A DNA stretch of 64,000 nt. It comes from Vallitalea longa. Lineage in GTDB: Bacteria > Bacillota > Clostridia > Lachnospirales > Vallitaleaceae. The notes under the pieces are model-generated. The model was not told the origin of the DNA and did not search any database. It saw only the letters and a list, made by a program, of their open reading frames with translations. This document shows positions 63,135 to 64,000 of the stretch, piece after piece. Made by a program: the position numbers and the translations under genes. Within the stretch, counting starts at the first letter, position 1, and each line of letters begins with the position of its first letter. The stretch covers positions 124,001 to 188,000 of the forward strand of contig NZ_BRLB01000006.1 of NCBI RefSeq assembly GCF_027923465.1, in the 5' to 3' direction.

Positions 63135-63923
63135 ATGAAAGTAGCAATTATTGGTGCAGGAATCGGAGGGACTAAATTACTTAACTTATTCAAGGATATG
63201 GATAATGTAGTAATTGGATTGGTAGTCGACAAAAATTATAATGCACCAGGTATAATATTGGCACAAGAACACAATATAAAATATAGTAATAGCATGAATG
63301 ATATTGATGACAGTATTGACGTTATTATAGAGGCAACAGGAATCAAAGAAATGGCAGATACTATTAAAGATAAATTTAGTGAAAAGCAGATTGTTGACTC
63401 TAAGATGGCACAGCTTATGATGAATATAGTAGACAAACAAATATTAATCAGCGATCAACTTAATAACCAGTTAAATGTAATTAATAAAACTACAAAAGTA
63501 TTAAAAAAAGAGATGGACAAGGTTTCTACTACGACTAAATTCCTTAATGACGTTAGTCATAATCTTATACATTCTTCAAACGAATCAAAACAATACATAA
63601 ATGAATCAGATGAAATAATTGACTCGGTTAATCACATAACTCAACAAATCAAAATATTAGGGCTTAATGCTAATATAGAAGCTGCAAGAGCAGGTGAACA
63701 TGGAAGAGGTTTCTCTGTTGTTGCCAATGAAGTGCAGAAGTTATCTGATAATACTAAAATGTTTGCAGACGAAATTTCGGGTTTATTGAAATCATTATCA
63801 AAGGAAAACGAAAATATAAATACTCAGATTGAGAAATTGAGCAACCTGACTGAAGAGCAGGATGACATGGCGACTAACGTAAATGAGGTAATTGAGGAAT
63901 TAGTAACAAAAGTTGCCAGATAG
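63135..63923 (+). CDS. Soluble chemoreceptor with Rossmann-type N-terminal domain
   Basis: A 262-residue cytosolic protein with no membrane segment. Residues 1-85 look like the dinucleotide-binding half of an oxidoreductase: VAIIGAGIGGTKLLNLFKDM (GxGxxG), VIGLVVDKN at the second strand, and DVIIEATGIKEM. Residues 110-262 are a short methyl-accepting chemotaxis signalling hairpin whose tip is ILGLNANIEAARAGEHGRGFSVVANEVQKLS, the highly conserved CheA/CheW-contact sequence. It should feed a cytosolic metabolite or NAD(P)/redox signal to the chemotaxis machinery. AAGGGAAGGGAG precedes the ATG. Nothing clear lies in 63924-64000. Confidence 0.88.
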   Translation: MKVAIIGAGIGGTKLLNLFKDMDNVVIGLVVDKNYNAPGIILAQEHNIKYSNSMNDIDDSIDVIIEATGIKEMADTIKDKFSEKQIVDSKMAQLMMNIVDKQILISDQLNNQLNVINKTTKVLKKEMDKVSTTTKFLNDVSHNLIHSSNESKQYINESDEIIDSVNHITQQIKILGLNANIEAARAGEHGRGFSVVANEVQKLSDNTKMFADEISGLLKSLSKENENINTQIEKLSNLTEEQDDMATNVNEVIEELVTKVAR

Positions 63924-64000
63924 AAAAAATAACCTCTCCTATTATAAGTTCTTTCAAAAAAGGGAATTATCTATATAGTGGATTAACCAATTGATGGTGA

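Overview
The window is AT-rich DNA (low-GC codon use, strong GGAGG ribosome binding sites, many TTGACA/TATAAT promoters) from an anaerobic, spore-forming member of the Clostridia. The spore-coat cotJABC operon, a glutamate mutase/methylaspartase pathway, an anaerobic sulfatase-maturase-type radical SAM enzyme and an NfnA-type flavoprotein all point that way. The carbohydrate-rich content resembles Vallitalea/Lachnospirales-type genomes, but that placement is inference. No rRNA, tRNA or complete mobile element was recognised.

Layout. 0-13 kb holds a partial NfnA gene, an AraC regulator, class II fructose-bisphosphate aldolase, a SsuA/TauA-like ABC importer, a membrane-anchored glycerophosphodiester phosphodiesterase, an Asn-rich coiled-coil protein, a LysM-5'-nucleotidase surface enzyme and a YibE/F membrane protein. 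13-21 kb holds a degraded copy of the cotJC 3' end beside the intact cotJABC operon, a divergent AraC/MFS pair, a HAD phosphatase, a ribbon-helix-helix protein next to apparent debris of a HigBA toxin-antitoxin pair, and a TIGR00266 protein. At 21.2-21.5 kb lies a small CRISPR array (four good repeats plus one degenerate terminal repeat) with no cas genes in the window.

23-30 kb is a glutamate fermentation operon: glutamate mutase small subunit, GlmL, large subunit and 3-methylaspartate ammonia-lyase, followed by an AtuA-like (DUF1446) protein and a DUF4387 protein. That pair sits where the next pathway step, mesaconate hydration, would be expected.

30-48 kb is a glycan locus in two regulatory blocks. 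Block one is a secreted GxGYxYP protein plus lacI, an ABC importer and a GH38 alpha-mannosidase; both of its promoters carry an AACCGGTT palindrome. Block two is nanE, an RpiR regulator, a ROK kinase, DUF4127, a secreted protein and a second ABC importer, behind a promoter with a TACTCCA/TGGAGTA inverted repeat. Together they suggest import and intracellular breakdown of a mannose/N-acetylmannosamine-containing oligosaccharide toward GlcNAc-6-phosphate. A Gfo/Idh/MocA dehydrogenase follows.

49-64 kb is a set of mostly single genes: a zinc-finger-like membrane protein, a double GNAT, a P-loop protein, a possible 30-residue small protein followed by three tandem hairpins, a 1027-residue GNAT fusion with an amidohydrolase, a further GNAT, a secreted alpha-2-macroglobulin-like protein without its thioester motif, and a soluble chemoreceptor with a Rossmann-type N-terminal domain.
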